NCBI GenBank assembly: GCA_029260575.1
Contig: JAJDDB010000016.1
Location: 186,001-250,000 of the forward strand
Reading direction: 5' to 3'
DNA from: Phycisphaerales bacterium
GTDB taxonomy: Bacteria > Planctomycetota > Phycisphaerae > Phycisphaerales > SM1A02
DNA: 64,000 bases
Within the stretch, counting starts at the first letter, position 1. The number at the start of each line of letters is the position of its first letter. Under the pieces are notes generated by a model, which did no database searches, was not told the origin of the DNA, and saw only the letters and a list, made by a program, of their open reading frames with translations. This document shows positions 25,353 to 33,284 of this stretch, one piece after another. Position numbers and translations under genes: made by a program.

Positions 25353-26387
25353 ATGACTATTGCCCGAATCATCGATGCCAACGCCAACCGCGCCCGCGAA
25401 GCCCTGCGCGTGCTGGAGGATGCTGCCCGCTTTGTGCTGAACGATAAATCGCTCACTGCTGCGTGCAAGACGCTGCGCCATGATGTCACTGCCTGCGTGC
25501 AGCAGTTTCTGCACATTGCACGCGATCGCGATACTGCTGGTGATGTTGGAACAGGTTTGACCACTGCTGGCGAAAGCGCTCGGGCTGCGCTCAGCGATGT
25601 TGTTATCGCAGCAGGCAAGCGCCTCGGCGAAGCATTGCGCAGTCTCGAAGAATACGCCAAGACGATTGACGCAGACGCAGCAGCGCAGCTCAAGCAGATG
25701 CGCTACCGCGGGTATGAACTGGAGCAGAATTTTGCGCAGGCGTTTGGGAATTCTATTGCGCCACAGTGGAGGCTCTGCCTCCTACTGACCGCAGCGCTGT
25801 GCCCGAACAACGACTGGCAGCGCGTCGCACATGCTGCGCTCGATGGCGGCTGCGATTGCATTCAATTGCGCGAAAAACAACTCTCTGATCGTGAATTGCT
25901 GCAGCACGCACGTGTATTGCGAGACATGACAAACAATCGAGCTGCGCTGATCATCAACGATCGGCCGGACATCGCAGCACTCGTGCAAGCCGATGGCGTG
26001 CATCTTGGGCAGGGCGATCTGTCCATTACACAGGTTCGCAGACTTTTCGGCAACACTCTGCGCATCGGCGTCAGCACGCATGACATCAATGAACTCGACC
26101 ACGCGGCCCGCGACGGTGCGGATTACGTCGGCATCGGCGCGATGTTTGCTTCGACGGTGAAATCCGATCGCATACCAGCAGGGGCTGCGTTTTTGGAAGC
26201 AGCACTCGAACGACATCCGGATCTGCCACATCTTGCAATTGGCGGAATTACTCCGGACAACGTTGGTGAACTTATCGCGCGCGGGTGCAGGGGCGTGGCG
26301 GTGAGTACCGCTCTCTGCGGAGCACATGATCCACTGGTCGCAACCAGGCGAATTCTTGAGCAACTTGTTTCAGCGTCTGTCTGCTGA
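25353..26387 (+). CDS. thiE: thiamine phosphate synthase with ThiD2 domain
   Basis: About 344 residues. The N-terminal ~125 residues (TIARIIDANANRAREALRVLEDAARF) form the ThiD2-type domain, reported to supply HMP-phosphate kinase activity in some bacteria. The C-terminal ~210 residues are a ThiE TIM barrel with CIQLREKQLSDREL, LIINDRPDIAALVQADGVHLGQGD, YVGIGAMFASTVK and AIGGITPDN, which bind the thiazole phosphate and pyrimidine diphosphate substrates. One polypeptide may thus carry the last steps before thiamine phosphate. It is a single gene. Confidence 0.93.
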   Translation: MTIARIIDANANRAREALRVLEDAARFVLNDKSLTAACKTLRHDVTACVQQFLHIARDRDTAGDVGTGLTTAGESARAALSDVVIAAGKRLGEALRSLEEYAKTIDADAAAQLKQMRYRGYELEQNFAQAFGNSIAPQWRLCLLLTAALCPNNDWQRVAHAALDGGCDCIQLREKQLSDRELLQHARVLRDMTNNRAALIINDRPDIAALVQADGVHLGQGDLSITQVRRLFGNTLRIGVSTHDINELDHAARDGADYVGIGAMFASTVKSDRIPAGAAFLEAALERHPDLPHLAIGGITPDNVGELIARGCRGVAVSTALCGAHDPLVATRRILEQLVSASVC

Positions 26388-26410
26388 CATCGAATTCCGT
26401 CAGGACACGC

Positions 26411-26416
26411 TATTGT
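26411..26416 (+). promoter_or_regulatory. -10-like element close to the antiporter start
   Basis: TATTGT ends 7 bases before the ATG at 26424; no Shine-Dalgarno sequence is present in the 36-base gap after thiE. Confidence 0.35.
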
Positions 26417-26423
26417 TTGGGCC

Positions 26424-27839
26424 ATGACGCTGCTTGCGGTGACAGGATCTGATCTCGTTTCGCACACTGTCAGTGTGTTCATCGCGCTGCTGGGGTTTGC
26501 TGCGACGGTCGGCGTGCTGACAAAATTTATCCGCATTCCATACACCGTTGCGCTCGTGCTGGCAGGGCTGGCGGTGGCCATTCTGCACGCAGCCCCCGAG
26601 GGCGTGGTCATCACCGATGAGTTGGTGATTGTGTTGTTCCTGCCGCCGTTGCTGTTTCAGGCTGGATTGCATCTTGATCTTGGACATCTGCAGCGGGCAT
26701 CGATACCGGTCGCAGCACTGGCAATCCCCGGCGTTGTCATTTCCACCGTTGCGGTCGCTGCGGCACTGGTGCCGTTCATGCCTGCTGAACTCACCGAACC
26801 GCTCGGCGGGCCGTGGCTGGCGGCGCTGCTGTTCGGGGCAATGTTCGCGCCGACCGATCCGATTTCCGTGCTGGCAGCATTCAAAACCGCAGGCGTTCCG
26901 GCCGCTTTGAAAACGCTCGTCGAAGGCGAAAGCCTGTTCAACGACGGCACCGGCGTGGTGCTGTTTTTCATCCTGCTTGCAATGGTCTTTCCAGGCGCGA
27001 CCCCGCACGGCAACGACAGTAATGCACAACTTCCGGCCGAAGCGCAAATCGCAGCACAGGTTGACACGACACACAATGACAGTGCAACTGCACTTGAAGA
27101 CAATTCAGATCATGAAGCAGAAGCCGACCTTGGCAAGACGATTGCCAACGGCGTACTGACGTTCATCCGCGTTGCAGGGCTGGGCATCGTCTTCGGCCTC
27201 GGATTCGGGCTCGCAGCATTCTGGCTGCTCAAGAAACTCGAAGATCACGTGCTGGAAAACGCCATCACGATTGTGCTCGTGTGGGGTTCGTTCATCATCG
27301 CAGAGCGCATCGGCGCATCCGGCGTGATTGCGGTTGTTGTCGCCGGTTTGATCATCGGCAATTTCGGACACCGACTGGCGATGAGTGATCAGACTTCACA
27401 GACCATCAACAACTTCTGGGAATCCATCGATTTCATTGTCAATTCGATCGTGTTTCTCTTGATCGGTTTTGAATTGCAGGCCATCGGCGGCGTTGGACAA
27501 TTGCTCAACCCGGTTGTGCTGGGCGCGATCGCTGCTGTCTACGGCGCGATTCTCGTGACGCGGGCTGCGATGGTGTATCCAATGTCGATGATGCTCGGCG
27601 GCAACTGGCCAAGCGGCTGGAAACACATCATCTTCTGGGCGGGGATGAAGGGTTCGATCCCGATGGCGCTCGTGCTGGGCTTGCCAGCATCGGAGCTGCG
27701 CGATTTCCTTGTGCCGATTGCGTTCGGCGTGGTGCTCATCAGCCTGCTACTGCAAGGCCTCACCATGCCGATGCTGATCAAGGCGGTGGATGTGGAATCG
27801 AAGTCCGAAGCAGCCAAACCGGATGCGCCGATGACGTAA
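26424..27839 (+). CDS. Na+/H+ antiporter, CPA1 (NhaP-like)
   Basis: 471 residues with about 12 membrane helices. It exchanges cytoplasmic sodium for protons and helps pH and salt balance. The transport site is AMFAPTDPISVLAAFK (TDP motif, about residues 138-153), followed by LVEGESLFNDGTGVVLFF with the ion-binding Asp, typical for CPA1. A charged soluble loop (DTTHNDSATALEDNSDHEAEAD) interrupts the helices near residue 215. The protein lacks a long C-terminal regulatory tail. A salt-adapted lifestyle would fit, but this gene alone does not show it. Confidence 0.93.
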   Translation: MTLLAVTGSDLVSHTVSVFIALLGFAATVGVLTKFIRIPYTVALVLAGLAVAILHAAPEGVVITDELVIVLFLPPLLFQAGLHLDLGHLQRASIPVAALAIPGVVISTVAVAAALVPFMPAELTEPLGGPWLAALLFGAMFAPTDPISVLAAFKTAGVPAALKTLVEGESLFNDGTGVVLFFILLAMVFPGATPHGNDSNAQLPAEAQIAAQVDTTHNDSATALEDNSDHEAEADLGKTIANGVLTFIRVAGLGIVFGLGFGLAAFWLLKKLEDHVLENAITIVLVWGSFIIAERIGASGVIAVVVAGLIIGNFGHRLAMSDQTSQTINNFWESIDFIVNSIVFLLIGFELQAIGGVGQLLNPVVLGAIAAVYGAILVTRAAMVYPMSMMLGGNWPSGWKHIIFWAGMKGSIPMALVLGLPASELRDFLVPIAFGVVLISLLLQGLTMPMLIKAVDVESKSEAAKPDAPMT

Positions 27840-27849
27840 CTGCAAGAAA

Positions 27850-27875
27850 CCGCACCTGAGTCTGCGAAGGTGCGG
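27850..27875. terminator. hairpin between convergent genes
   Basis: CCGCACCT (27850-27857) pairs with AGGTGCGG (27868-27875) across a 10-base loop, in the gap between the antiporter and the zinc-ribbon gene. No U-run follows on the plus strand; on the minus strand it is followed by TTTCTTGC. It may be a weak or bidirectional terminator. Confidence 0.5.
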
Positions 27876-27924
27876 GTAGGGCTGTGCTCAACGCGCACAG
27901 ACCCGCGTCTTCGTCGAAGACTCC

Positions 27925-28911
27925 TCAGGCGCAGCTTCCGGGCAGCGGTTTGCGCGGCGATTTGCAGGAAGGGCAGACATTTACCGTGTCGTCACATTCG
28001 CCTAGATATTGACCGCAATTCCCACAAACGTCGAAACCTCTCCTGCGGAGTTCATCACGCGCAAGCGTAATAAATTCTCTATTGACACGAATCCACGTAG
28101 GCATCACACATACAATAAGGGCAACAAGAATTCCGAAAACCATCAGCAACGTTACAAACCGGGGAAAGCTCGGAATGAGTTGCTGAAGAAGTAAAGCGCC
28201 GCAGAATGCCGCAAGCATCCCAAACACGAAAATGTTTCCCGTAACTCGATTAATTCTCTTCGTTCTTGCTTTCTGATGTTCCCTCGCAATCAGTATTGCT
28301 GATTCGATTTCAGAAGTAGGTACGTTGCCGCCCACGACTATTGTATGAATCTGAGACGCGAGATTGTCCGGGTGTTCAAGAAGTGGTGGCTCTTCGCCGT
28401 GCTCGAATTCACGACGGGTGATGTAGGTCCCGCATTCAGGACACTCGTCGATCTCTTCCGACAAATCACGCAAGTTGTATCCACACCGCCGACAGATTCG
28501 ATATCCGTGCTCAACGAGAACCTGCAATAGCGCCGGCCTGATCTGCGGCGTTTCCCATCGATCAAAGTACCACCATGCAAACCACAATAAGATCAGCAAG
28601 AGTGGGAAGCCGAGAACAATCTCGAGACTGAATGAAAAGCCATTCAAGACAAAACGCTCGATAACACTCGGGACGACCATGGCGATCCCGAAGCTGCACG
28701 ATCCAGCAATCCACCAATACGCCAGCCTGCTGAGACTTCTCCATGGACCTCTGGTAGATCGACGCCTGGCATCGCGCTTTAGAACTCTTCGTTCGGACCG
28801 GTTGATGTCAAGCGAGTTCAAGAGTTGTCGCACCGTCGCGCCCGTTGATTGCCAGACAATCCTTTCCTGCATGCTTCTCAGCATACTCAATAGTCGACCA
28901 GCACTGAACAT
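27925..28911 (-). CDS. membrane protein with two zinc ribbons
   Basis: Up to 328 residues; ATGs at residues 10 and 14 are alternative starts. Membrane segments lie at about 63-83, 92-112, 228-247 and 252-272. The first zinc ribbon (about 139-165) has CRRCGYNLRDLSEEIDECPEC, and a second (about 302-325) has CGNCGQYLGECDDTVNVCPSC. The CxxCGYxLR...CPECG signature is common in membrane proteins of this class of planctomycetes, function unknown. By eye the gene is more AT-rich than its neighbours, suggesting relaxed constraint or transfer. It is convergent with the antiporter. Confidence 0.78.
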   Translation of the reverse strand: MFSAGRLLSMLRSMQERIVWQSTGATVRQLLNSLDINRSERRVLKRDARRRSTRGPWRSLSRLAYWWIAGSCSFGIAMVVPSVIERFVLNGFSFSLEIVLGFPLLLILLWFAWWYFDRWETPQIRPALLQVLVEHGYRICRRCGYNLRDLSEEIDECPECGTYITRREFEHGEEPPLLEHPDNLASQIHTIVVGGNVPTSEIESAILIAREHQKARTKRINRVTGNIFVFGMLAAFCGALLLQQLIPSFPRFVTLLMVFGILVALIVCVMPTWIRVNREFITLARDELRRRGFDVCGNCGQYLGECDDTVNVCPSCKSPRKPLPGSCA

Positions 28912-28923
28912 GACAAGGGCCGC

Positions 28924-28929
28924 TACGAT
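28924..28929 (+). promoter_or_regulatory. -10-like element close to the PhnP-like gene start
   Basis: TACGAT (in CTACGAT) ends 9 bases before the ATG at 28939, with no ribosome binding site. Confidence 0.4.
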
Positions 28930-28938
28930 CGTCGCATC

Positions 28939-29823
28939 ATGACCACCCCCGGCGGGCCGCCGATTATTCGCGATTTCGAGTTCATCATGCTCGGCACGGG
29001 CACCTCTGCCGGCGTGCCGGTTATTGCCTGTGACTGCGCCGTCTGCACATCAACCGACCCGCGCGACAAACGCACGCGCTGTTCCGCAGCAATGCGCTTC
29101 ACCGATCCGTCGGGCAATCCTCGGATGATTCTGATTGACACCTCGCCGGACCTGCGTGAGCAGTCGCTTCGGCACAAATTCGATCGCTGCGATGCGATCC
29201 TGTACACGCACAACCATGTCGATCATACGTTCGGCCTGGATGACATCCGCAGGTTCAACGCGGTGATGCGAGCACCGATTGATCTGTATGCGGATTCGCA
29301 CACAATGCAGCATCTGCACCGGGTGTATCAGCATATCTTCAAGCGCGATCAGAACATCAACGATTCTTTTGTCGCAACGCTGCTGCCGCATCTGCTTGAT
29401 CCGGATCGCCCGTTAGACCTGCACGGTTTGCGGTTTACACCGCTGCGGTTTCTGCACGGCAGATTGCCCGTACTTGGCTATCGCATCGAAGCTCTGGGTC
29501 GGCACAAACGCATTGCAGCCGAGCAGCCGAAGCCGTTGCCGCTGGCGTATTGCACGGATGTCTCTGCAGTGCCGCCGCAGACGTGGGGGTTGCTGTGCGG
29601 GCTGGACACGCTGGTGCTGGACATGTTGCGATTTCGGAGCCACCCGACGCATCTGACCGTGGATGAAGCGGTTCGGATTGCTGAACAGGTGGGAGCCGGG
29701 CAGACATGGTTCACGCATATGACCCATGACATTCGTCATGCGGAGCTGAATCCCGAGCTTCCGGAGGCGATGGCTCTGGCATATGACGGGTTGGTGCTGG
29801 GGGATGCTGCCCAAGGGGGTTGA
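28939..29823 (+). CDS. PhnP-like metallo-beta-lactamase-fold hydrolase
   Basis: 294 residues. The N-terminal GTGTSAGVPVIACDCAVCTSTDPRDKRTRCSA has the cysteine cluster of the PhnP group, which binds a structural zinc. The catalytic metal site is THNHVDHTFG (HxHxDH), with further His residues at RFLHGRLPV and WFTHMTHDI. PhnP of E. coli is a cyclic phosphodiesterase in phosphonate use; other relatives act on nucleotide or coenzyme phosphodiesters. There is no phn operon here, so the substrate is open. Its stop lies 44 bases before atpG. Confidence 0.85.
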   Translation: MTTPGGPPIIRDFEFIMLGTGTSAGVPVIACDCAVCTSTDPRDKRTRCSAAMRFTDPSGNPRMILIDTSPDLREQSLRHKFDRCDAILYTHNHVDHTFGLDDIRRFNAVMRAPIDLYADSHTMQHLHRVYQHIFKRDQNINDSFVATLLPHLLDPDRPLDLHGLRFTPLRFLHGRLPVLGYRIEALGRHKRIAAEQPKPLPLAYCTDVSAVPPQTWGLLCGLDTLVLDMLRFRSHPTHLTVDEAVRIAEQVGAGQTWFTHMTHDIRHAELNPELPEAMALAYDGLVLGDAAQGG

Positions 29824-29852
29824 AATCCCTTCCTTTGGGCGATCGGCCTCGC

Positions 29853-29858
29853 TACACT
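29853..29858 (+). promoter_or_regulatory. -10-like element close to the atpG start
   Basis: TACACT (in CTACACT) ends 9 bases before the ATG at 29868, without a ribosome binding site. It would give atpG a separate, leaderless transcript. Confidence 0.5.
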
Positions 29859-29867
29859 GTTCGCCCC

Positions 29868-30755
29868 ATGGCCCAGATACGTGAAATCAAGAAACGCCTG
29901 ACCGCGGTGAAGAACATTCAGCGCATCACCAAGACGATGCAGATGATTGCGACCGCGCGATTTACCGCAGCATTGCAGAGCGCCAAAGCGACGCAGCCGT
30001 ACACCGAGCGTATCCGTACGCTGGTCAACGAAGTTGCTGCTGCTGCCGGCGACATTGAACATCCGCTGATCAACGATCCGGAAACCAGCCCGAATCGCGA
30101 ATTGCTCATTGTGATCACATCCGACCGTGGATTGTGCGGCGCGTACAACGGCACTGTGCTGCGCACTGCACTGCACCAATACCGTAACGCAACCGCAGCA
30201 GGCAGAGAAGTCGAGCTGCACACAATCGGCAAGAAGGCTGCGGGCTTCTTCAAGTTCCAGCGCATCAAAGCCGCGGAAACACACCTCTTCGGCGATCGGC
30301 CGGACTATGACACAGTCAACCGTTTCGCCAGCCAATACATCGATGCATTTACCGAAGGTCGTTACGACGCTGTGCGTGTGGTGTACATGCAGTTCGAATC
30401 CACATCACGCCAGCGGCCTGAAGTTCTGCAACTGCTGCCACTGCGTAGGCTTGATGAAGAAAGTGATGCGGCAGAAACAAAACCGACCGCGACCGGCGCA
30501 ACGTATGAATTCAGCCCGTCAGCCGAAGGCCTGTTGGCAGCCTTGTTGCCACAGACTGTCAAGACAATGTTCTTCCAGGCGATGAATGATGCTGCGGTAA
30601 GCGAACAGATCATGCGCATGGTTGCGATGAAGGCCGCCACGGAGAACGCCAAGGATCTTGGGCGTTCGCTCGTGCAGCAATTCAACCGCGCACGCCAGAC
30701 GCAGATCACAACCGAACTGATGGAAGTGATCAGCGGCGCCGCAGCGCTTGAGTAA
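29868..30755 (+). CDS. atpG: F-type ATP synthase subunit gamma
   Basis: About 295 residues. The gamma subunit is the rotating shaft between the membrane ring and the F1 head. The start MAQIREIKKRLTAVKNIQRITKTMQMIATARF and the end MAATKAATENAKDL-like helix (here VAMKAATENAKDLGRSLVQQFNRARQTQITTELMEVISGA) are the conserved terminal coiled coil. ITSDRGLCGAYN is the central family motif. No other atp gene is near, so this copy is separated from the usual atp operon. An in-frame upstream start overlapping the previous gene is disfavoured. Confidence 0.96.
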   Translation: MAQIREIKKRLTAVKNIQRITKTMQMIATARFTAALQSAKATQPYTERIRTLVNEVAAAAGDIEHPLINDPETSPNRELLIVITSDRGLCGAYNGTVLRTALHQYRNATAAGREVELHTIGKKAAGFFKFQRIKAAETHLFGDRPDYDTVNRFASQYIDAFTEGRYDAVRVVYMQFESTSRQRPEVLQLLPLRRLDEESDAAETKPTATGATYEFSPSAEGLLAALLPQTVKTMFFQAMNDAAVSEQIMRMVAMKAATENAKDLGRSLVQQFNRARQTQITTELMEVISGAAALE

Positions 30756-30773
30756 ATTCAATCCGCGTGCGAG

Positions 30774-31142
30774 CTAGCGCTCGATCCAATACCGCTGCAC
30801 AACGCCATCGACGCATTCGAAATATGTGGTGGTGACGTTGCGCTCTTCACTGCCGCCTGCGAACAGCAGGAAGACCGTGCCGCCTTCCGCTTTCGTCACG
30901 ATATGTTCATATCGCAACACGGTGATATGAAGAGCGTCGTCGACGGTGGTTTGCTCGGTCGGCTCGCCAAGGGTTGCGACAAGCCAGGCCTGGCTGGTGG
31001 TGCCGAGTTCGATTCGATCGAGTGTGGCACTTGTGATTTTTGTACCGGACTGATCCATCGAACTGCCGCCGGTGATCAGACAGCCGCCGGCGGTGAGTGC
31101 GAACGTTGCGATGATTGTCGCTGTTGCGAAATGTCGAAGCAT
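30774..31142 (-). CDS. BamE/SmpA-like lipoprotein
   Basis: 122 residues. The lipobox LTAGGC is near residue 21. The segment LDRIELGTTSQAWLVATLGEPTEQTTVDDA matches the start of the SmpA/OmlA (BamE-like) fold, found in outer-membrane lipoproteins. The end TTTYFECVDGVVQRYWIER fits the closing strands. The ATG at 31142 has GAGGAGG 8 bases upstream. It is convergent with atpG. A second, unrelated-looking member lies at 39127-39486. Confidence 0.78.
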   Translation of the reverse strand: MLRHFATATIIATFALTAGGCLITGGSSMDQSGTKITSATLDRIELGTTSQAWLVATLGEPTEQTTVDDALHITVLRYEHIVTKAEGGTVFLLFAGGSEERNVTTTYFECVDGVVQRYWIER

Positions 31143-31296
31143 CCCATTACCTCCTCAGGTGTTACGTGTATTTCGTCGGTTCGGATTCTGTTGCGAACTG
31201 TTTGCCGGGTACTGCTGCAACCCGTTTGTTGGATATGCACCAGACACATTTTCACAATGAACATTCCAGGCAATCGATCGAATTGCACTCGGTGGC

Positions 31297-31302
31297 TACC
31301 GT
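31297..31302 (+). promoter_or_regulatory. -10-like element close to the PduO-type gene start
   Basis: TACCGT ends 9 bases before the ATG at 31312; weak match, no ribosome binding site. Confidence 0.3.
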
Positions 31303-31311
31303 ACCTGCACT

Positions 31312-31887
31312 ATGACGCTCTACACCAGAAGCGGCGATGACGGAACGACCGGACTCTTCGGAGCCGGCCGTGTTGCCAAAGATGACATTCGGGTTGCAGC
31401 CTATGGCGATGTTGATGAACTCAATGCGATCCTCGGGTTCGCAGTCGCAGCATGTGACGATTGCACAGCCACGCAGCAGCGCAGCAGCGCTGTGCTTCGG
31501 CACGTGCAAAACGAACTGTTCAACATCGGCGCTGATCTTGCGACGCCGCCGGGTTCAGCCCATGAACAACACGTACATCGCGTGACCGACCAGGCAGTGC
31601 ATCGGCTGGAAGCATTCATTGATGAATTCGATGGCGCGAACGCGCCGCTCAAGCAGTTCATCCTGCCGGGTGGAACAGAGCTTGCATCTCGGCTGCACGT
31701 CGCGCGCACTGTCTGCAGACGTGCTGAGCGAGCGATTGTGACTTTGCGGGCGCAGCAGAAGATTAACGACATCAACCTGATGTATCTGAACCGGGTCAGT
31801 GATCTGCTTTTTGCGATGGCTCGACGGGCGAATGCTGATGCAGGCGTGGAAGATGTGCCGTGGGCTGCAGACGACATTGCCGATTGA
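31312..31887 (+). CDS. pduO: PduO-type cob(I)alamin adenosyltransferase
   Basis: 191 residues. It transfers the adenosyl group of ATP to cob(I)alamin to make coenzyme B12. The ATP-binding N-terminus LYTRSGDDGTTGLFGAGRVAKDD is diagnostic, with YGDVDELNAILGFA, and later FILPGGTELASRLHVARTVCRRAERAIV and LMYLNRVSDLLFAMAR. The segment VCRRAER carries conserved Arg and Glu residues. No other B12 gene is nearby; it may salvage cobalamin for methylmalonyl-CoA mutase or another B12 enzyme, which is inference. Confidence 0.95.
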   Translation: MTLYTRSGDDGTTGLFGAGRVAKDDIRVAAYGDVDELNAILGFAVAACDDCTATQQRSSAVLRHVQNELFNIGADLATPPGSAHEQHVHRVTDQAVHRLEAFIDEFDGANAPLKQFILPGGTELASRLHVARTVCRRAERAIVTLRAQQKINDINLMYLNRVSDLLFAMARRANADAGVEDVPWAADDIAD

Positions 31888-31930
31888 CTGGCGGCCGCTC
31901 GTTCACTTCAGATTTGCAAGATCCCCGCCG

Positions 31931-32314
31931 TCACTTGAGACGCGACATTTCCTTATCGAGCGCGACATCATCTGCGACAAGTTTGAAGACGCGCGTCAGC
32001 TTCAACATTGTGAACAGTTGCGTAAGATTCTCGTTGAGGCCGACGATGATTGCGGGTGCTTTGGCAGCCTTGGCGCGATTGTGCAGATCGACACACATCC
32101 CGATGCCGACGCTGGGCATGTAGTCGATCTTGCTCATATCCAGAACGAGCGCTCGAAGCGCTTTGCCGAGCGGTGTCATCACATCCGCCACGTGCTCGTT
32201 GATGATGTTTGCCTCGCGTTCGCCGATGCTTGGCCCGACGGGAACCGCTGTCACGATGTCATCGTGTACTGTGACATCGACGAATTGTGCGGGATTCGAT
32301 TGCTGTGTTGTCAT
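31931..32314 (-). CDS. STAS-domain anti-sigma factor antagonist
   Basis: About 127 residues. Anti-sigma antagonists bind a kinase-type anti-sigma and release its sigma factor; phosphorylation on a Ser switches them off. The core VTVHDDIVTAVPVGPSIGEREANIINEHVADV and LVLDMSKIDYMPSVGIGMCVDLHNRAKAAKA follow the STAS pattern, with Ser in the position DYMPSVGIG. The start is ATG 32314 (or GTG 32317), with GGGGAG upstream. The matching anti-sigma kinase (RsbW type) is not in the window. Two SpoIIE phosphatases elsewhere here could be its phosphatases. Confidence 0.88.
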   Translation of the reverse strand: MTTQQSNPAQFVDVTVHDDIVTAVPVGPSIGEREANIINEHVADVMTPLGKALRALVLDMSKIDYMPSVGIGMCVDLHNRAKAAKAPAIIVGLNENLTQLFTMLKLTRVFKLVADDVALDKEMSRLK

Positions 32315-32456
32315 CACGATGGGTTGCTCCCCCAAATCAGGATCATGAAAGTCGTTCCATCCTATCGTCTCTGAAGCCCTGGTAACGTGTCTAGTTCAGC
32401 GGAATCACGACTGTTCTGGCCATGCAGGCTGCGTGGGGTGAGAAGAATCGGCCGAT

Positions 32457-33284
32457 TTATCGCACCACCGCCCGCCGAAGCCGCCATGATCGGGCATCCA
32501 CCGCGGGGCTGTAGAACGCAAGCGGACCGGAATCACCATTTGGCCCGGCCGGCGAAAGTCCTGCTGCGATTGTGAGATTCTCATCCAATTCCAGCACCTC
32601 CGCCGGCTGCAATGACCACGGCGCGTGGGCCACGCGCCCTTCCAGCACAACGCCCCCTCGATTGACCACGAACAGCGAATACCGCTCGGTCAGGAACTGC
32701 TGCAGCGCGGGATCAATCGAGTTTTCCAAGCTGCCGCTGCCGACCTTCCACGCGCAGCGCATTGCGGGTTGGGTTTGCAATGTACGCGTCCGCACTGCAT
32801 AGCGCTGTGTCAGATGGGCTCGCTGAAAGTGATCGCGCCGCTGCACTGTGTATTCAAAACGATTACCCTCACGGCGTAATTCGATGTCGCTGAAACGATA
32901 GTTCAATCGCCACAGTATTCGACCTGCGTGAACCGGCAGCAGGCAGTTGGCATCGAGCGTAAGGAACCACACGCCGCGAATGTCGCCGACGCGTACGTAC
33001 GTCCGAACATTGCATTCATGCATGCTGTGCGCGCCCGGCCAGGCAACACCCGCAGCGCAGATCCTCGGCATGGTAAACGGCACGACCCCGTACCACGCCA
33101 TACCACCAAACGTGTCAACTTCCACACCCGCAGGCAGTAGTCGCTGCACAGCATCCGTTTCCGCCTGCCAGTGCAGAAACAACACATTCCGCCACTGCAT
33201 CTGCACCACCGAGCGGCCGCGCGGTGCAACTCGTCGCTGCGACACTACGGGTTTGGTCGAATCTCCAGTCGCTACAACCGTCAT
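32457..33284 (-). CDS. DUF2071 (YqjF-like) protein
   Basis: 275 residues. The family signature is the N-terminal WRNVLFLHWQAETDAVQRLLPAGVEVDTFGGMAWYGVVPF, followed by NVRTYVRVGDIRGVWFLTLDANC and the C-terminal ERYSLFVVN segment. DUF2071 proteins are soluble, with a cupin-like or acetoacetate-decarboxylase-like fold, and have no settled function. The ATG at 33284 overlaps the stop of the upstream ndh gene (ATGA), so the two are translationally coupled; a link to respiration is possible. Confidence 0.88.
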   Translation of the reverse strand: MTVVATGDSTKPVVSQRRVAPRGRSVVQMQWRNVLFLHWQAETDAVQRLLPAGVEVDTFGGMAWYGVVPFTMPRICAAGVAWPGAHSMHECNVRTYVRVGDIRGVWFLTLDANCLLPVHAGRILWRLNYRFSDIELRREGNRFEYTVQRRDHFQRAHLTQRYAVRTRTLQTQPAMRCAWKVGSGSLENSIDPALQQFLTERYSLFVVNRGGVVLEGRVAHAPWSLQPAEVLELDENLTIAAGLSPAGPNGDSGPLAFYSPAVDARSWRLRRAVVR

